Below, one piece after another: positions 22,200 to 34,037 of a DNA stretch of 64,000 bases; within the stretch, counting starts at the first letter, position 1; every line of letters starts with the position of its first letter. This DNA comes from Apostichopus californicus. Its lineage: Eukaryota > Echinodermata > Holothuroidea > Aspidochirotida > Stichopodidae. The stretch covers positions 16,910-80,909 of the forward strand of contig JAIPMN010002284.1 of NCBI GenBank assembly GCA_020650975.1. Direction: 5' to 3'. The position numbers were made by a program, and so were the translations under genes. Below the pieces are notes generated by a model. The model was not told where the DNA came from. It was given only the letters and a program-made list of their open reading frames with translations, and searched no databases.

Positions 22200-23680
22200 G
22201 TTTTGTTTACAATGGACTGCGACCTTAAACATAGGCGTCATCACTGAAAGATACCCACCATCCGCGACAGGTTTCATAGCTCAGACAGTTTCGCACAAGC
22301 TTGGCATTATTGTTACTTGCGATTATCTTTGACCACAGGAAAGACCTATTGATCTAAACAAGCGCTTTCTTGTAGTCGATAAAGGCACAAAAGACACGTT
22401 TCTTTTACTCAAATAGATATCAATGACTGAAAACTACAACATTTTTGTCTAATATGAAATGATTAGCCCTGAAACTCGCTTTCTCCTCCCCTAAGGTCTC
22501 AGTTTTATCTAAATAATTCCACATACGCTCGTTTAAAATAGCGGTAAATAATTTCCCCATGCGGCTTAAAAGGTTAATACCCGATAAATATTAACATCAT
22601 TACTTCATTAGGCGTACGTTTTCCTTTAAATAGTGGCTTGAATAATCCAATCGTCCAGTCCATGGGCACCGTGCCAGAGGCCAGTAAAACATATAGCAGT
22701 TTGGTTATGAACTGGACAACAGTAACTGGGCTATGTTTTAATATTCATTTCTAATTTTATTAACCCCAGGAGATTGTAAGTTTCTAATTTGTGCAGTAAC
22801 TGCTCCTTTATGTTATATCAACATTCAAATCCTCATCAGCAGTAGAGGTCACGGTACTTAAACCTGGAGATACATTAAAATGCACATGCTCAATTTAACT
22901 GAGATTCATCAGATGAATATTAAATTCCTCTATATAAATATGGGAGATACATTTCTGCCACGAGCTGGCCTTCTTAATTATATCCCAATACTTCTTTGGT
23001 TCTGATTTTTCATTTTTCTCATTTCTATATGTAAATTAGTAACATAATCTGGTTTTGCTTTCTTCAACTTTTTCTTGTACTGCTGGCAGAGAACTCGGAG
23101 CTCTTGTCTAGATCTATCGCATTTGCTAAGTTAGTGTGCAAGTATAGATTTAATGTTATTTGTCCTGGCTAATTTGCAGTCATTCCTATTCGGTCTCTTC
23201 TAAATCAAACTCTCTCAGTGATGTCGTGGAATAGTCGCTTCACATTAGTAGACACATAATCTATTTGTACTTGAGAAATGTTGGAACCTTTTATCAAATC
23301 CCGATGCTCGATGGTCAACTTCATCCATTTCGAAGAGATTTTAGAAATCATGTCTTTGACCATTCTTCCAAATGATTTTAGTGTTACTACTGCCACATTC
23401 GCCTTCAAAAAAAGATATTGGCTCAGGTATCGTACATGATGCCGGCTCTTTTGAATCGCCTTTAATTTCAACACATATAGGATTGTGATTATACGACTTA
23501 ACCTTATCGAACATGTCAAGAATTTATCGACAATGAATTCCACCCAACCAAAACCGGCTAGAAACATTCTTGGCGAAAACAGTAAAGATTGCGGGAAATA
23601 ATTCAGGGTCAATTCTGTCAGTTTTTTCTTCTTCTGATAGGCAAATAATGTCTATACCTTTACATTTTCAGTCAAAACAA
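22200..23680 (-). mobile_element. dead non-LTR retrotransposon, minus strand
   Basis: Read on the minus strand, the right end (about 23660-23450) has an endonuclease remnant: IICLSEEEKTDRIDPELFP, then TVFAKNVSSRFWLGGIH. Further on (about 22950-22350) are reverse transcriptase pieces: NLQSPGVNKIRNEY, SGTVPMDWTIGLFKPLFKG, FVPLST-like text in one frame, and VFCAFIDYKKAL (motif A) near 22363-22398. Stops and frame changes occur throughout. It ends about 160 bases before the coding start of the cupin gene. Confidence 0.7.
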
Positions 23681-23844
23681 TTAGTCTCTCAAAATCGTCA
23701 AAACTCTCTACACGCTGGAAAAATGAGACTAACAATTTGACTCTGAGCGTGTGCTTCATGTTTGGTTGTCGCATTTTCCTTCCTTATTCAAAAGTTTATC
23801 TTCATATGGTTCTAAGTAACTCTATTTTCCATTATAGATAAAGA

Positions 23845-25125
23845 ATGGCTCGTCAATACATTGATGACATTGCCACCTGGTTTGGATGGACAATGCCAAT
23901 ATGGGAAGAAACATTCCCGGTTCTTGGCAAGGGTACGTTACTGTTTAACATCAAACGAGATAAACCATTCTACATCGCAGTTTGTAACAAGGAAGATGAT
24001 GGAATTGCTGAAACCACCATTCTGTTAGAAGTAGTTGAAAATGGAGCGTCATTTCGCACACAGCAGCGCTCCATTGTCTCTAGCATGAACAATATTGGGT
24101 ATGAGCCATCCAAGATTGTGACATACTGGTACAGTTACGATAGTGATAATATGACAGTAAAATATGGGAAAGGCTATTGTATGGAGGAAACTACACTGTT
24201 AAAATACACTTTTACAGATGAAAGCGACAGGGCAAAATATTTTGACCCAGCAGAGACACGAGTTATTAAACTGTTCGACTCCAATCCTTTGGAATCCCAT
24301 CGGTATTTTCTTTGGTCAATGATGATGTCAATTGCGCCACCCAATAAATTAATCGACGTTGAAAAACGCATAATGCTTACCCCTTATCCTTTTATGTGTA
24401 ATCGACCACCAATTGTTCGAGACAGTTCGTTGTCAAACATGTTTGACATTGACCTGGGTAAATATACCTATTCAGGCAGCCTTCCTGAAGCCTGTAAAGG
24501 TTTGTATGATGATGTCAAAGGTATCAACATGAGTCTGGACTATGGGGAAAAAGAGTACAAGTTGACGGACGCAATTAGGCACAGCATCGAAGACGAAAAC
24601 GGTCTACTTTATAAAACCTTGGAGAAAAAGAAGGGTGAATTTGGTAGTGTTCACCAAATTTATCTCCGCATCACCCTTGGTAAGAATTTCGGAAATTCGC
24701 CAGGTATCCCGTATGTTTTAGAAATATGGCCAAAGAAATGCGGTAGCCCGATCCATAACCATGGCAACTCATGCGCGGTGATTCGTGTTTTACACGGTGG
24801 CGTAACTATTTCAATTTACAACAAAAATACAACCGTTGAAGGTACAACGCCACTTACAGAATTTGACGTCGTAAAAGATGATTTTACATGGATTTCGCCA
24901 AACTGGTACCAAACGCACAAGCTTTGGAACAAAACAGATGACTTCTGTGCGACTATTCAGTGTTATCAGTATGGAGATAATGACGACATACATTGGCCAT
25001 TCTTCGACTACCTCGATTCAAAAGCTCATAGAGTTGATGTCTTTGCGCCAAATTCAGATTTCCATTTCACTGAAATGTACGATAAAGTGATGAAAGAGTA
25101 TGAAGAATTTATGGCAGGCAAGTAA
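23845..25125 (+). CDS. cysteine-dioxygenase-like cupin protein, 426 aa
   Basis: An intact reading frame from ATG 23845 to TAA 25123. A good acceptor (TTTCCATTATAG|ATAAAG, exon from 23838) lies seven bases before the ATG. An in-frame TAA also lies just before it, so translation starts here after a 5' untranslated intron. Residues 295-375 look like a cysteine dioxygenase cupin: PIHNHGNSCAVIRVLHGG supplies His304 and His306 plus Cys310, and WYQTHKLWN supplies His358, the three-His iron site. In CDO such enzymes oxidise a thiol to a sulfinate. Residues 1-120 (WFGWTMPIWEETFPVLGKG, then DKPFYIAVCNKEDD) resemble the N-terminal beta-sandwich of farnesoic-acid-methyltransferase-type domains. Residues 120-290 are unrecognised. 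The chain is about twice the length of typical CDO (about 200 aa), and the substrate is unknown. There is no signal peptide, so it is probably cytosolic. Confidence 0.8.
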   Translation: MARQYIDDIATWFGWTMPIWEETFPVLGKGTLLFNIKRDKPFYIAVCNKEDDGIAETTILLEVVENGASFRTQQRSIVSSMNNIGYEPSKIVTYWYSYDSDNMTVKYGKGYCMEETTLLKYTFTDESDRAKYFDPAETRVIKLFDSNPLESHRYFLWSMMMSIAPPNKLIDVEKRIMLTPYPFMCNRPPIVRDSSLSNMFDIDLGKYTYSGSLPEACKGLYDDVKGINMSLDYGEKEYKLTDAIRHSIEDENGLLYKTLEKKKGEFGSVHQIYLRITLGKNFGNSPGIPYVLEIWPKKCGSPIHNHGNSCAVIRVLHGGVTISIYNKNTTVEGTTPLTEFDVVKDDFTWISPNWYQTHKLWNKTDDFCATIQCYQYGDNDDIHWPFFDYLDSKAHRVDVFAPNSDFHFTEMYDKVMKEYEEFMAGK

Positions 25126-25190
25126 ACAAACTTGTGAGCAGCCAAAGATTGACATTTTTTGATGTTTTTTTGCACGGACAAAACGGACTT

Positions 25191-25196
25191 AATAAA
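25191..25196 (+). promoter_or_regulatory. candidate polyadenylation signal of the cupin gene
   Basis: AATAAA, 66 bases after the stop codon of the cupin gene, in an AT-rich 3' flank. Confidence 0.45.
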
Positions 25197-26640
25197 GAAA
25201 TTAAGCGTTTACATCGCCTTAGTTGTGCAATCAAATGGCTGAATGAACAGACCGTTTATCATTTGTTTCTCTTTAATTTCAGCTTTAATAAGATACATTC
25301 ACTGATCTATGAATTATCTAAGCTCCTTACAAGCAGACATAGAAATTATTTAATGTTCAATCTTATTTCCAATTGAATTCGATTTAACATACCGAAGTTA
25401 CTCTTTAAAACAAAACAAGAAACTATTTCTAACCATTCGGCTGGTTAAATACACGTTCTAGTTATTTTAAACTTACAAATCCTCAAATTCCACATTCTGG
25501 CCATAAATGATATATCTTCAAAATATCATATGATTTTTCAAAGAACAATGTTTAAGCTGTCATACTATAGAAGGTTTTTGTTTGAAAAAGATTATGTGAC
25601 ATTTGAGAAATTAATCAAGGAACAACTATGAAATTGTGTTACAAAACTGTACTTTCTTTTCAACTGGATCCATGATAACTACAACCTGGCATGTATCCCC
25701 ATTATCCACACTTGAAAAGAAATTAGACTGAGCTGCAATGAGATGTTTGTTCGTTTCTTTGTTGGATATTAGAATTGGTTACTGTTATCTATAAAGCCTA
25801 CTTAATTTTATAATCATCCTACCTTTAACTTTGACAAAGATTTCTTTTGATAAAATGTTTTCCAACGCTGTTACTTTAACTTTGTAAGATATTCCTTTAC
25901 CTCAACTACTTTGAGCCCTCGTTATTTTCATCTTTCTCCTGTAGATTTCCATGAACAGAAAGACGTTTCAAACAACAGCTTTAGTTACAAAAGTCTTCTG
26001 CAACTTTCAATGGCTGTACGAGGCTCTTTTTTTGTCATTGATAACGCATACGCTGATATTTTCATCTCGGTTTCTTTGGTATTATCAATATTGATTGTCT
26101 TTGTTTTTCTTTTATCATTTGCCTTTGGTTGATTTTCTCCGTATAGTTTATACATTTTTCATAAGTTTACCTACCTTAACGAGATACATTCTCTTATGAT
26201 GACTGCGTTATATATTAAAGAAGAAATGCTTGTGTGTAATATGCTGTCTGTTTAGTAGTAACAAGACGAAGATAATAAATGAATCACAGCGTATAACTAC
26301 CGTGTCTCATAGTCATATCAAGAAACACGCTTCGTTTATATTATTAATAACATATTGTGATGCTTTGCTTTGGAATGATAGAATATTTACCAAACTCAAA
26401 TTCTTAAACCAGAAGGCATAATTAAGGAGTATGATATGTATATATATAAACTTTATAAAACATAGTACTACCCGGATAATAAATTTACCAACAAAAAAAT
26501 AAAACAATTTGATTAGTTCATTATCTTTAAGCTGGCACATCAAAGTGGCAACTGAAGAAAGTTGGCCTTTAGAGCGTCTTCGTCAGTATATGTTTTCAAA
26601 AAACGTTTCTGGTTAAAGTTGGCACCCGATACTCATAGCT
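25197..26640. other. non-coding 3' flank
   Basis: AT-rich DNA. Short open frames on both strands are unsupported. Confidence 0.4.
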
Positions 26641-26644
26641 AGTA

Positions 26645-26742
26645 CAGTAACTACTGTTCATGTTCCACCACCGTGCATCAGTAACTACTGTGCTGTGTTC
26701 GCAACACGGTAACATGTGTTACAGGTGGCACAGTAATTACTG
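26645..26742. repeat. cluster of CAGTAAYTACTG palindromes
   Basis: CAGTAACTACTG at 26645-26656 and 26679-26690, and CAGTAATTACTG at 26731-26742. A separate perfect palindrome, GTAACATGTGTTAC, lies at 26709-26722. Iterated dyads within 100 bases may be a transcription-factor binding cluster, or hairpins from a decayed element. Confidence 0.55.
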
Positions 26743-29700
26743 CAAAGCTGTTACACGTTGAACTACGAGTCCGAAAGGTGAAAATGCGCGGCGGCTGGGT
26801 AACGAAGACTACTCCCTAGCCGTACAATACGGAGTGCATGGTCGGCGCTGGCACAACACGTAGCCGACACACTGCGGCGGCGGTTATTTTATACTGCATG
26901 CGAGATTCAGACGGTATCTTAACTTTTCTCCAATCGTTTTGGTAAATCCATTTGATTGAAACCTTCTTCACGGACAGGTGAGTGTGTGCAAGTCTCAAAT
27001 AGATACAAAACAGATACACAAAATGGGAACTAAGGTGGGGAGGGGGAACCTAGATCAGCCTTATGTATAGTTTCACTTCTAAATTAGGCCTAGGCTAGTA
27101 ACAGTAATAAAATAGTTTACCAGCATAATGACTCGGCAGCTACTACATTACTACTACTACTAGTATACCCTGCATCGTGCGTTGGTTTTTGCAAATGCGG
27201 GAGTGTTTGATGGTCAGAATTTAACACAAGTCCCACTAGGTTATTAAAGTCGTGCAGTCTCTATGTCAGGTACCTAAGGTTTTTCCATAACAAAAGTAAA
27301 CTTATAGTAGTATTTAACCCGAATCTAGGTCTAGTGCCATTCCGCCATAGCCTAGGTACATGCCGCCATACCTTTCCGCCATAGGATTCGAGCATTTCCC
27401 CCATGGCACCGCCTAGGGCGGAAACGTACATTTTAGGAAGGACTTTACACTGGTGTACAGGAACGTACCGGTGAAACTTATTTTAAATCGCATGGAAGGA
27501 GAGGTACACCGTCTTCAAATGTTCAATGGTTGGTTGAAGTAATTGAATGAAAATAAATTTGACAGATTCTAGTTGTTGATTTAGAAGACCTATTTGGGGA
27601 CAGACGGGCCTTAATTGGTAGTGTGAAGTGGAGCAATATACAGTGCATGTGTTGAACATTGAACAATGCTTGAATCATAAATTGCCCTAACAAAGCTTTA
27701 CAATTAGATTATTCCTTACCTCATAATTCTGGGAATTTCTTGTTCCCCTGGCCCATCTTTACCCCATCCTAACAATCCGTTCCTTGTTATTCCTAACCTA
27801 CATACTAACGTTACCCCTACCCACAGTTATGTACTCTTACCGCCATCATAGAAAAAGTACTTTACCGCCATGGTGTTAACATGGCGGAAAGGCATGCACT
27901 TTTTTAAGTGGTAAGTACCCCTTTTGACCCTAATTCCTAAAGGCGTATGTAGTTAAAGAAACCATAGGTATTTTTGTGACATTTATGTTAGGCCTAAACG
28001 GTCACTAAACCGACAGACAGGCGTTCCTGGTGTTATAAAATTTACACAGTAATATATATATATAGGCCTATGTACGAGAAGGTGAATCACTTCTAAGCAA
28101 TGTAGCACTAAATTGTCCACCCTTGCCCTTAAGTCTCGGAAAACACAGGTACTTTATGCAATCGTTAATACCTTGCCACTGAAAAGTATAACCTTTTGGT
28201 TTGAACTGAGCAGTAAACTATACACTAAATGCATGAGAAACAACTCTGGAACACTCGTATGTAATTTGAAGGGGAAAGCTTCTCAATCTGTATGCAACTA
28301 AAATAATGTCACTGCCAATTTGTTTACAGTATGTGTGATCATCACATTTGGTGATTACATGTAGTTGATGGTAACCAGACAGTTTGAAAAACCAAATCTG
28401 TTAGCCAGTGGGTGTGCACGTACCATCCATAGAGAGTCATGTGACATATCCCATGGCGGCACAGTTGTTATTTCCCAATATCCGACGGTGCAGTAATTGT
28501 AATGTACTTCAGTACAGTATAGGCCCACAAGAAGGGTTGTGTAGAAATTACATTTCAATGTCACATTGGTCCACGTACAACTATAGTGCCAAGCTTCTTT
28601 TCATAAACAGTTTGTTCCCTGCTGCTGTATGATATTAGGCTTAGGTCAGCCTCTTCTATAACCACTATCTGAGAAATCTAACTGTTCCATGTTTGTCATG
28701 GCATCCTAGCAGTACTTAGTTGGACAATGTTAGCTTTCCACCAATGGAAGACACCTGAGTAGCCTTATGATATTCAACAATAGTTTAGGTAGTATATTTG
28801 GCTAGATGTTCATAATTGCTAGGGAACAGCATGTTGTCTGCTGTGGAAACCTGCCTGGGTCATTCCGTGTCAAATCACGGATGGCTGTTGCTGCACCCTC
28901 TCCAAAAATTCCCAACTATTTTGTATGATTGGGCCACCATGAAATTAGCATATTCTGAAAATTTCAGTTGCATTGCTTTACAATTGGCCGATTTATCACA
29001 CTTTGAAATTCCGCAATTTGTCGCCACCGTGGCATTTTGGCATTTTCTCGACTTTTTAGGTCTCATTTCTCAGCAATTAAACATTCTACTACCTTTCTAT
29101 TACAAAAATTCATTTTATAGTGAAGTCTTTTAATTAAATGAATTAAACCAGAAACAGACAAGTACATTGCAAATAGTATTTGTTTATATGAAATTAAAAA
29201 CCGCACAGTATTGAATTGAATGACCTTGAAGTACAATACCCTGGCTCGAAACACATGGTAAATCAAAACAGGCAAAAACATTTTTTGTAAAAATCCCAAA
29301 ATTTGAGGATTTTTCATTTCAAAATAAGGCAAAACTCCCTCCTGAAATTTTTTGTAAATACAGGGTGGTAATATATCTCTTCTAGAAAAAATTATCAGTT
29401 TCTTCAACATGACTCGTTTTGAGTTATTGGCCGTCAAAGACGACCTCTTTGTACATCGGAGCAACTTAACAACTTCATAAATTAATATTGAGAAAAGCTA
29501 GAACCCTGAAATTTCTTTAGGTGTAAGAACTTTATACTTATAATTAAAGTATAAAACCCTGACAGCTCTAACATGATTACTTTGGTAAAAAATTGGCATC
29601 AAAACCCCTACCCTAATCGCAGCATGAAATAGCAACTTTAGAGTTGCACAGTTTAAAGACAACATAGACACATGATATGGTATTTTAAGGGCGACCATTC

Positions 29701-30307
29701 TAGTTCTCTCACAAATCAGTAGTATCACTTTCCTTTTGTACAATTTTTAGAACTGCATGATCAGATTATGTGTAGAGCTATGAAGCCTATGATGTTGTTA
29801 TATTTTGGCAAATGTTTTAATTTCTATATCATGATGAAATTATCAATTATTGTAAGACGGACTCAATGACCCCCTGGAATGGTGCGTCATGTCCGATGAA
29901 ATTGTGTGACTAAGGGGTCCTTCGAAGCGTACAATTGTTGCGTCATTACAACTACAATATGTGCGTCAGTCTGCGTCAATGTGACATGCAGGGTCCATCA
30001 TGGTCAGCAAACGATCGGTCAAAATTTTAATTTGGTGTATGTATACAATGATGTCAATTTCACTATGATGCAGGGGAAATCAATGTTCAAAATTAAGTCA
30101 AAATTAATCTATTCCAGGGGTCTGAGGGTGCGCCATACAATTGCTAGACCTGTGCATTACTGGCATCTGCAATCCTAATAGTCATTTTATAATCAAAATA
30201 GATTAAAACATACTAAGGAGAAACAATAATTCACGCCTATTTTGAGTTAGAACGATCAATAATGTGTTAGTTCAACCAACACTGAGATTTGAGTAATCCA
30301 CTAGACA
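26743..30307. other. intergenic; CCGCCATA motifs
   Basis: Several CCGCCATA motifs lie at about 27340-27415. Opposing ATGGCGG copies at about 27870-27895 form a loose inverted pair about 550 bases apart. A conspicuous GGGTCATTCCGTGTCAAATC begins at about 28857. No gene is supported, and the frame at 28816-29133 matches nothing I know. Confidence 0.35.
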
Positions 30308-31636
30308 ATGTTTGGCAGAAATCTGTCTGTATCAGAAATCGAAGCGAGTGAAGCTACCATAATTTCGTGGGTCCAAAAATCGGCATTTAAATCCTGGCAG
30401 CGTGACCAGCGATTATTTAAACTCAAACCCGTTCTTCTTGGAAATGTACTTAGAGCAGGGGGTCATCTCGACAATGCTGATTTGGGAAATGACGTCAAGC
30501 ACCCAATTATCTTGCCCCCTAGGGGAGCAGTAGTCACACTCATTATTAGATATTATCATGAGTCGGTAGGTCATGGTGGTTTGGCCATGACGTTAAATGC
30601 CATACGGCAGAAGTTTTGGCTACTGAATGGTCGAACAGCAGTGAAGAGTGTAGTAAGTAAGTGCGTTGTTTGTCGTAAGATCCTTGTACGGCCTTCTTGT
30701 CGGGTAATGGCCGCCCTTGCCTTCGGAGAGAGTCTCCTCTGACAAACCTCTTTTTAGTTTTGTCGGCGTGGACTATTTTGGGCCATTCGAAGCGAAAAGA
30801 GGTCGCTCGACCGTAAAGAGGTTCGGTTGCATTTTTACTTGCTTGTCCTCCAGAGCTGTTCATTTGGAAGTTTGTGAATCCCTGGATGCTGATGCCTTCC
30901 TTAATGCTTTCAGACGTTTTGCAGCAAGAAGAGGTCAGCCAGTTAAGATTTTTAGCGACAACGGTTGTTATTTCCAAGCTGGCGAGAAAGAGTTGAGAAA
31001 TGCTTTTACAGCCATGAATAAAGATGATGTAGAAGCCTTTTTTCATAGTAAAGGTTGTGAGTGGCACTTTAACCCTCCTACAGCCAGCCATTTCGGAGGA
31101 GCATGGGAAAGGTTTATGAGGTCGGTTAGAAGGATTCTTAGAGGCGTCCTGAGGCAGCAAATGGTCACTGATGAGGTTCTTACTACTGTACTAGCTGAGG
31201 TTGAATCTATTCTCAACTCAAGACCTCTCACTGACTTCTCCTCAGATCCAAAAGATGAGGAGCCTCTTACTCCGAACCACCTGCTTTTGATGAGACATGG
31301 GCCTGACACCCCAGTTGACGCAGGAGTCTCTTACGGCCGTAAAAGGTGGCTTCAAGTACAGCACCTTGCTTCTTTGTTTTGGAAGAGATGGCGGAAAGAA
31401 TATCTGCCTCTCCTCCAAAAACGCCATTAGAGGAATGTTCCGAAAATGTTGTCATTGGGGACATAGTTCTTCTCACCGACGAAACAATTCCACGCGGAAA
31501 ATGGCATTTAGCTAGAATCATTACAGGTTTGAAGAGTAGCAATGGGAAAGTAAGAAGTGTTGAGGTTAAGGTTCGTAATAAAATACTCAAAAGACCAATG
31601 ACGAAATTGTGTATAGTAACGAGAATGTCTGATTAG
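30308..31636 (+). pseudogene. BEL/Pao integrase and C-terminal domain, broken by frameshifts
   Basis: The first segment (30308-30742) has the linker ending in an HHCC-type zinc finger (YYHESVGHGG, then CVVCRK). The second (30717-31430) has the integrase core with the DDE triad: VGVDYFGPF, FSDNGCYF and GGAWERF. ILNSRPLT and LTPNHLLLMR follow. The third (31346-31636) is the C-terminal DUF5641-like domain (IVLLTDETIPRGKWHLARI, then KRPMTKLCIV). The first and third segments share a frame and the second is shifted, so there are two compensating frame breaks, near 30715 and 31380. The element inserts cDNA in active relatives; this copy should not. Confidence 0.85.
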
Positions 31637-31743
31637 CCTCATTGTTGATTTTTCTTTGAATATATCTTGCTTTGTCACAGTGTACTAAATTGTTTGATTA
31701 GTTGTAAATGTGTGTAAAATCCATATGATTTAACAGGGGGGAG

Positions 31744-32264
31744 TGTAAACGCGCTCACACGATGTGTTGTTTGTGTATTGTTACGAAGTTTGCGTCATGT
31801 AAAGTTGCAGTGCTACTGCGCGTGTGCGTGTTTGTGCGAGTGTGCGTGCGTGCGTGAGTATGTGTTTGAAATGTTTTTGTTTTCGTTGGTTCTGTCTTTA
31901 CGGTCATGTACCGGTATATGAGTTCAGTCGATATTAAGAACGTATTCAAGCAAGAAGTGTTTTCCAGTGTTTAACCAAAGATTTTATGTAAGTTGTGTTT
32001 TTACTGATATAACGTTGAATATTTGTTGTATACATGATTATTTATTCTGTATGATTGGATTTATGTATTTATTCTTCAATAATTGACTTATTCATTAATC
32101 GATTTCCTGGTTGTTTAATTACAAACTTATGGGTTACGTTTTTATTTGTTTAGTTACCAGATATCGCAGCAAAATAAACGAATCGACTCATTACATCTGC
32201 GTTGAATAATCTTTGGATTACTGAGTTCAGGAATACGGAATTAAGAAATCTTCATTGATTTACA
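31744..32264 (+). repeat. BEL/Pao 3' LTR
   Basis: Follows the polypurine tract. It begins TGTAAACGCGC and ends at TTTACA, giving the short inverted ends TGTAAA/TTTACA, about 521 bases. An AATAAA lies at 32173-32178, near the expected R region. A GT/GC-rich stretch (31815-31860) of alternating purine and pyrimidine lies in its first third. The exact 3' end is inferred from symmetry because no second LTR is available. Confidence 0.6.
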
Positions 32265-33482
32265 GACGACAATGCACCTTTTTTATCAAAATAAATCAAG
32301 TTGTAGAACAGGTCAGAATAACCTGCTTTGGCCATGGAATGATGAAGAGTTTCTTCACATACACAAACGCAAACGCTCGGGTGCCATACTGTGTACTTGG
32401 CGATTTATGTGCTAACCACATCCACGGACGCGTTGGCCTTAGTCAGTTCTTCATATGCGTAATATCAGCAGTAGGCTAATACTTTAAACTACACACGAGT
32501 CCTATATTTACATCCGTGTCTCCATCCTACAATGTGACAACATACGAAAACAAATGTATAAATACAATTTGTCAGTGCATTTGTTTTTGTATCTGATCAA
32601 CTGCTTATATATCATTTTGCAATACACCATACAAATGTACGCCTGGCGAGAGTGTTTACGGGGATTCCCAAGTTTAAATACACGGTCAATGAACTTCGTA
32701 GTACCTTTCTAGTATTGCTAAATGCGCAGAATTCGTACAACGGTAAACAATTTGCAATGTACCCTCTGTATATTTTGATAAAATCTCAGCAAGTGGCCAT
32801 GGACACTTTGAAAGTCAAATATAAAATCGCGTCATTTTAGTCGATGAAACAAAATAAGTTTTTAACAATCATGTAAACATTTTATGTATGCCCTACTGTG
32901 CATGAAAGTTCGCGAAACGGGTACATTACTCTAGCAAGTGAAATCGGATATCCTCAGAAATAGCGCGGGCAGATAGAACGCGTTCACAAATGGGTTTGAA
33001 AAAAAACCTGTTACAACAGCAAAAGTTTTGTTTTGGAGTAATTTAAAAAAATATTATTTATCGTATGAAACTTCACAGGCAATGCAAACTTTGCTGACAT
33101 TTCAAGTCGTACAAATATTAGACTATGAACGAAGTGACTTTAGCTCTCGGGCTAAGATAAAAACAAAATTGAATATATACTCCCCGAGTGATAACAATAT
33201 CGGAGATGTATGAGGCTATGCTATTTCTGGTGGGTGGGATAAGGTGGGGAAGGTACCTACAATGGGGTTATTTTTGATAGACGAGCAGTTCCAGATATTT
33301 GTTGGTCCTCCTAGTCAGGAAGAGGAATTATTACGCTTTGTAATGAAAGTATCACGATGGTAGTTAAGAGCCAAAATCCTCCGGAAGTTGGAGCAATTAT
33401 ATAAAGGCATATGCCTAACATTACATTGTAGTAGAAATTCGAAGCACAAAAAGTGCAGTTTAGAAGGAATAAGACTTATTCC
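32265..33482. other. non-coding
   Basis: AT-rich sequence between the BEL LTR and the large DNA transposon. No gene or repeat was recognised. Confidence 0.4.
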
Positions 33483-33950
33483 AGGAGATAGGTGGCTTTA
33501 ATCAGAATTTTGGGAGAGGAAGGTTTGACAAGTCTATCTTATGTAAAAAATGGTGCTGATTCCAAAAAAAGCACTCTTATTGACGCCACTCATGACATTT
33601 AGCCAATTTTTGGCAATTTTTGGCCAAAAATGACGTTTTTTGACCATATTTGGTAAAATATTCAGAATTTCTGGTGTGGATGTTTTGACATGCTTATCTT
33701 ATGTAAAAAAGGGTGCTGAGTCCAAAAAAGCACTCTTATTGACGCCACTCATGACATTTTGCCAATTTTTGGCAATTTTTGGCCAAAAATGACGTTTTTT
33801 GACCATTTTTGGTAAAATATTCAGAATTTCTGGTGTGGATGTTTTGACATGCTTGTCTTATGTAAAGAGGGTGCTGATTAAAGAAAAATGCCCTATTATT
33901 GACCACACGCGTGACTTTTGGCCACTTTATGGCGAAAGATGACCATTATA
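33483..33950 (+). repeat. left inverted terminal repeat with 160-bp subterminal units
   Basis: An outer segment of about 40 bases is followed by tandem units, each starting TTTGACATGCTTATCTTATG and containing AAAAGCACTCTTATTGACGC and AAATGACGTTTTTTGACCA. TTTGACA anchors at 33524, 33684 and 33843 give periods of 160 and 159. The third unit is diverged and partial. Confidence 0.85.
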
Positions 33951-34037
33951 ACCACACTATGATTAAATTATACTTGTTTTACCATTCACCATTAAGAAGT
34001 AACCATTAGTTCAGTTTTGTTTTTTGTCATCATTGAA

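Larger units (their letters stand above)
30308..32264 (+). mobile_element. BEL/Pao retrotransposon, 3' portion with LTR
   Basis: Contains the last part of the polyprotein (integrase and C-terminal domain), a polypurine tract AACAGGGGGGAG (about 31732-31743) and one LTR (31744-32264). The 5' LTR, gag, protease and reverse transcriptase are not in the window upstream. The copy is therefore 5'-truncated or rearranged, and two frameshifts make it inactive. Confidence 0.8.

Noticed and set aside
9616-25125. One gene joining the CIDE-N-like exons to the cupin exon
   Set aside because: Reading through the 23838 acceptor in any phase either hits a stop before the cupin ATG or enters a different frame, so the cupin frame must start at its own ATG.
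28816-29133. A 105-codon plus-strand frame
   Set aside because: No recognisable domain, low-complexity hydrophobic composition, and an opposing frame of similar quality; the region looks like repeat DNA.
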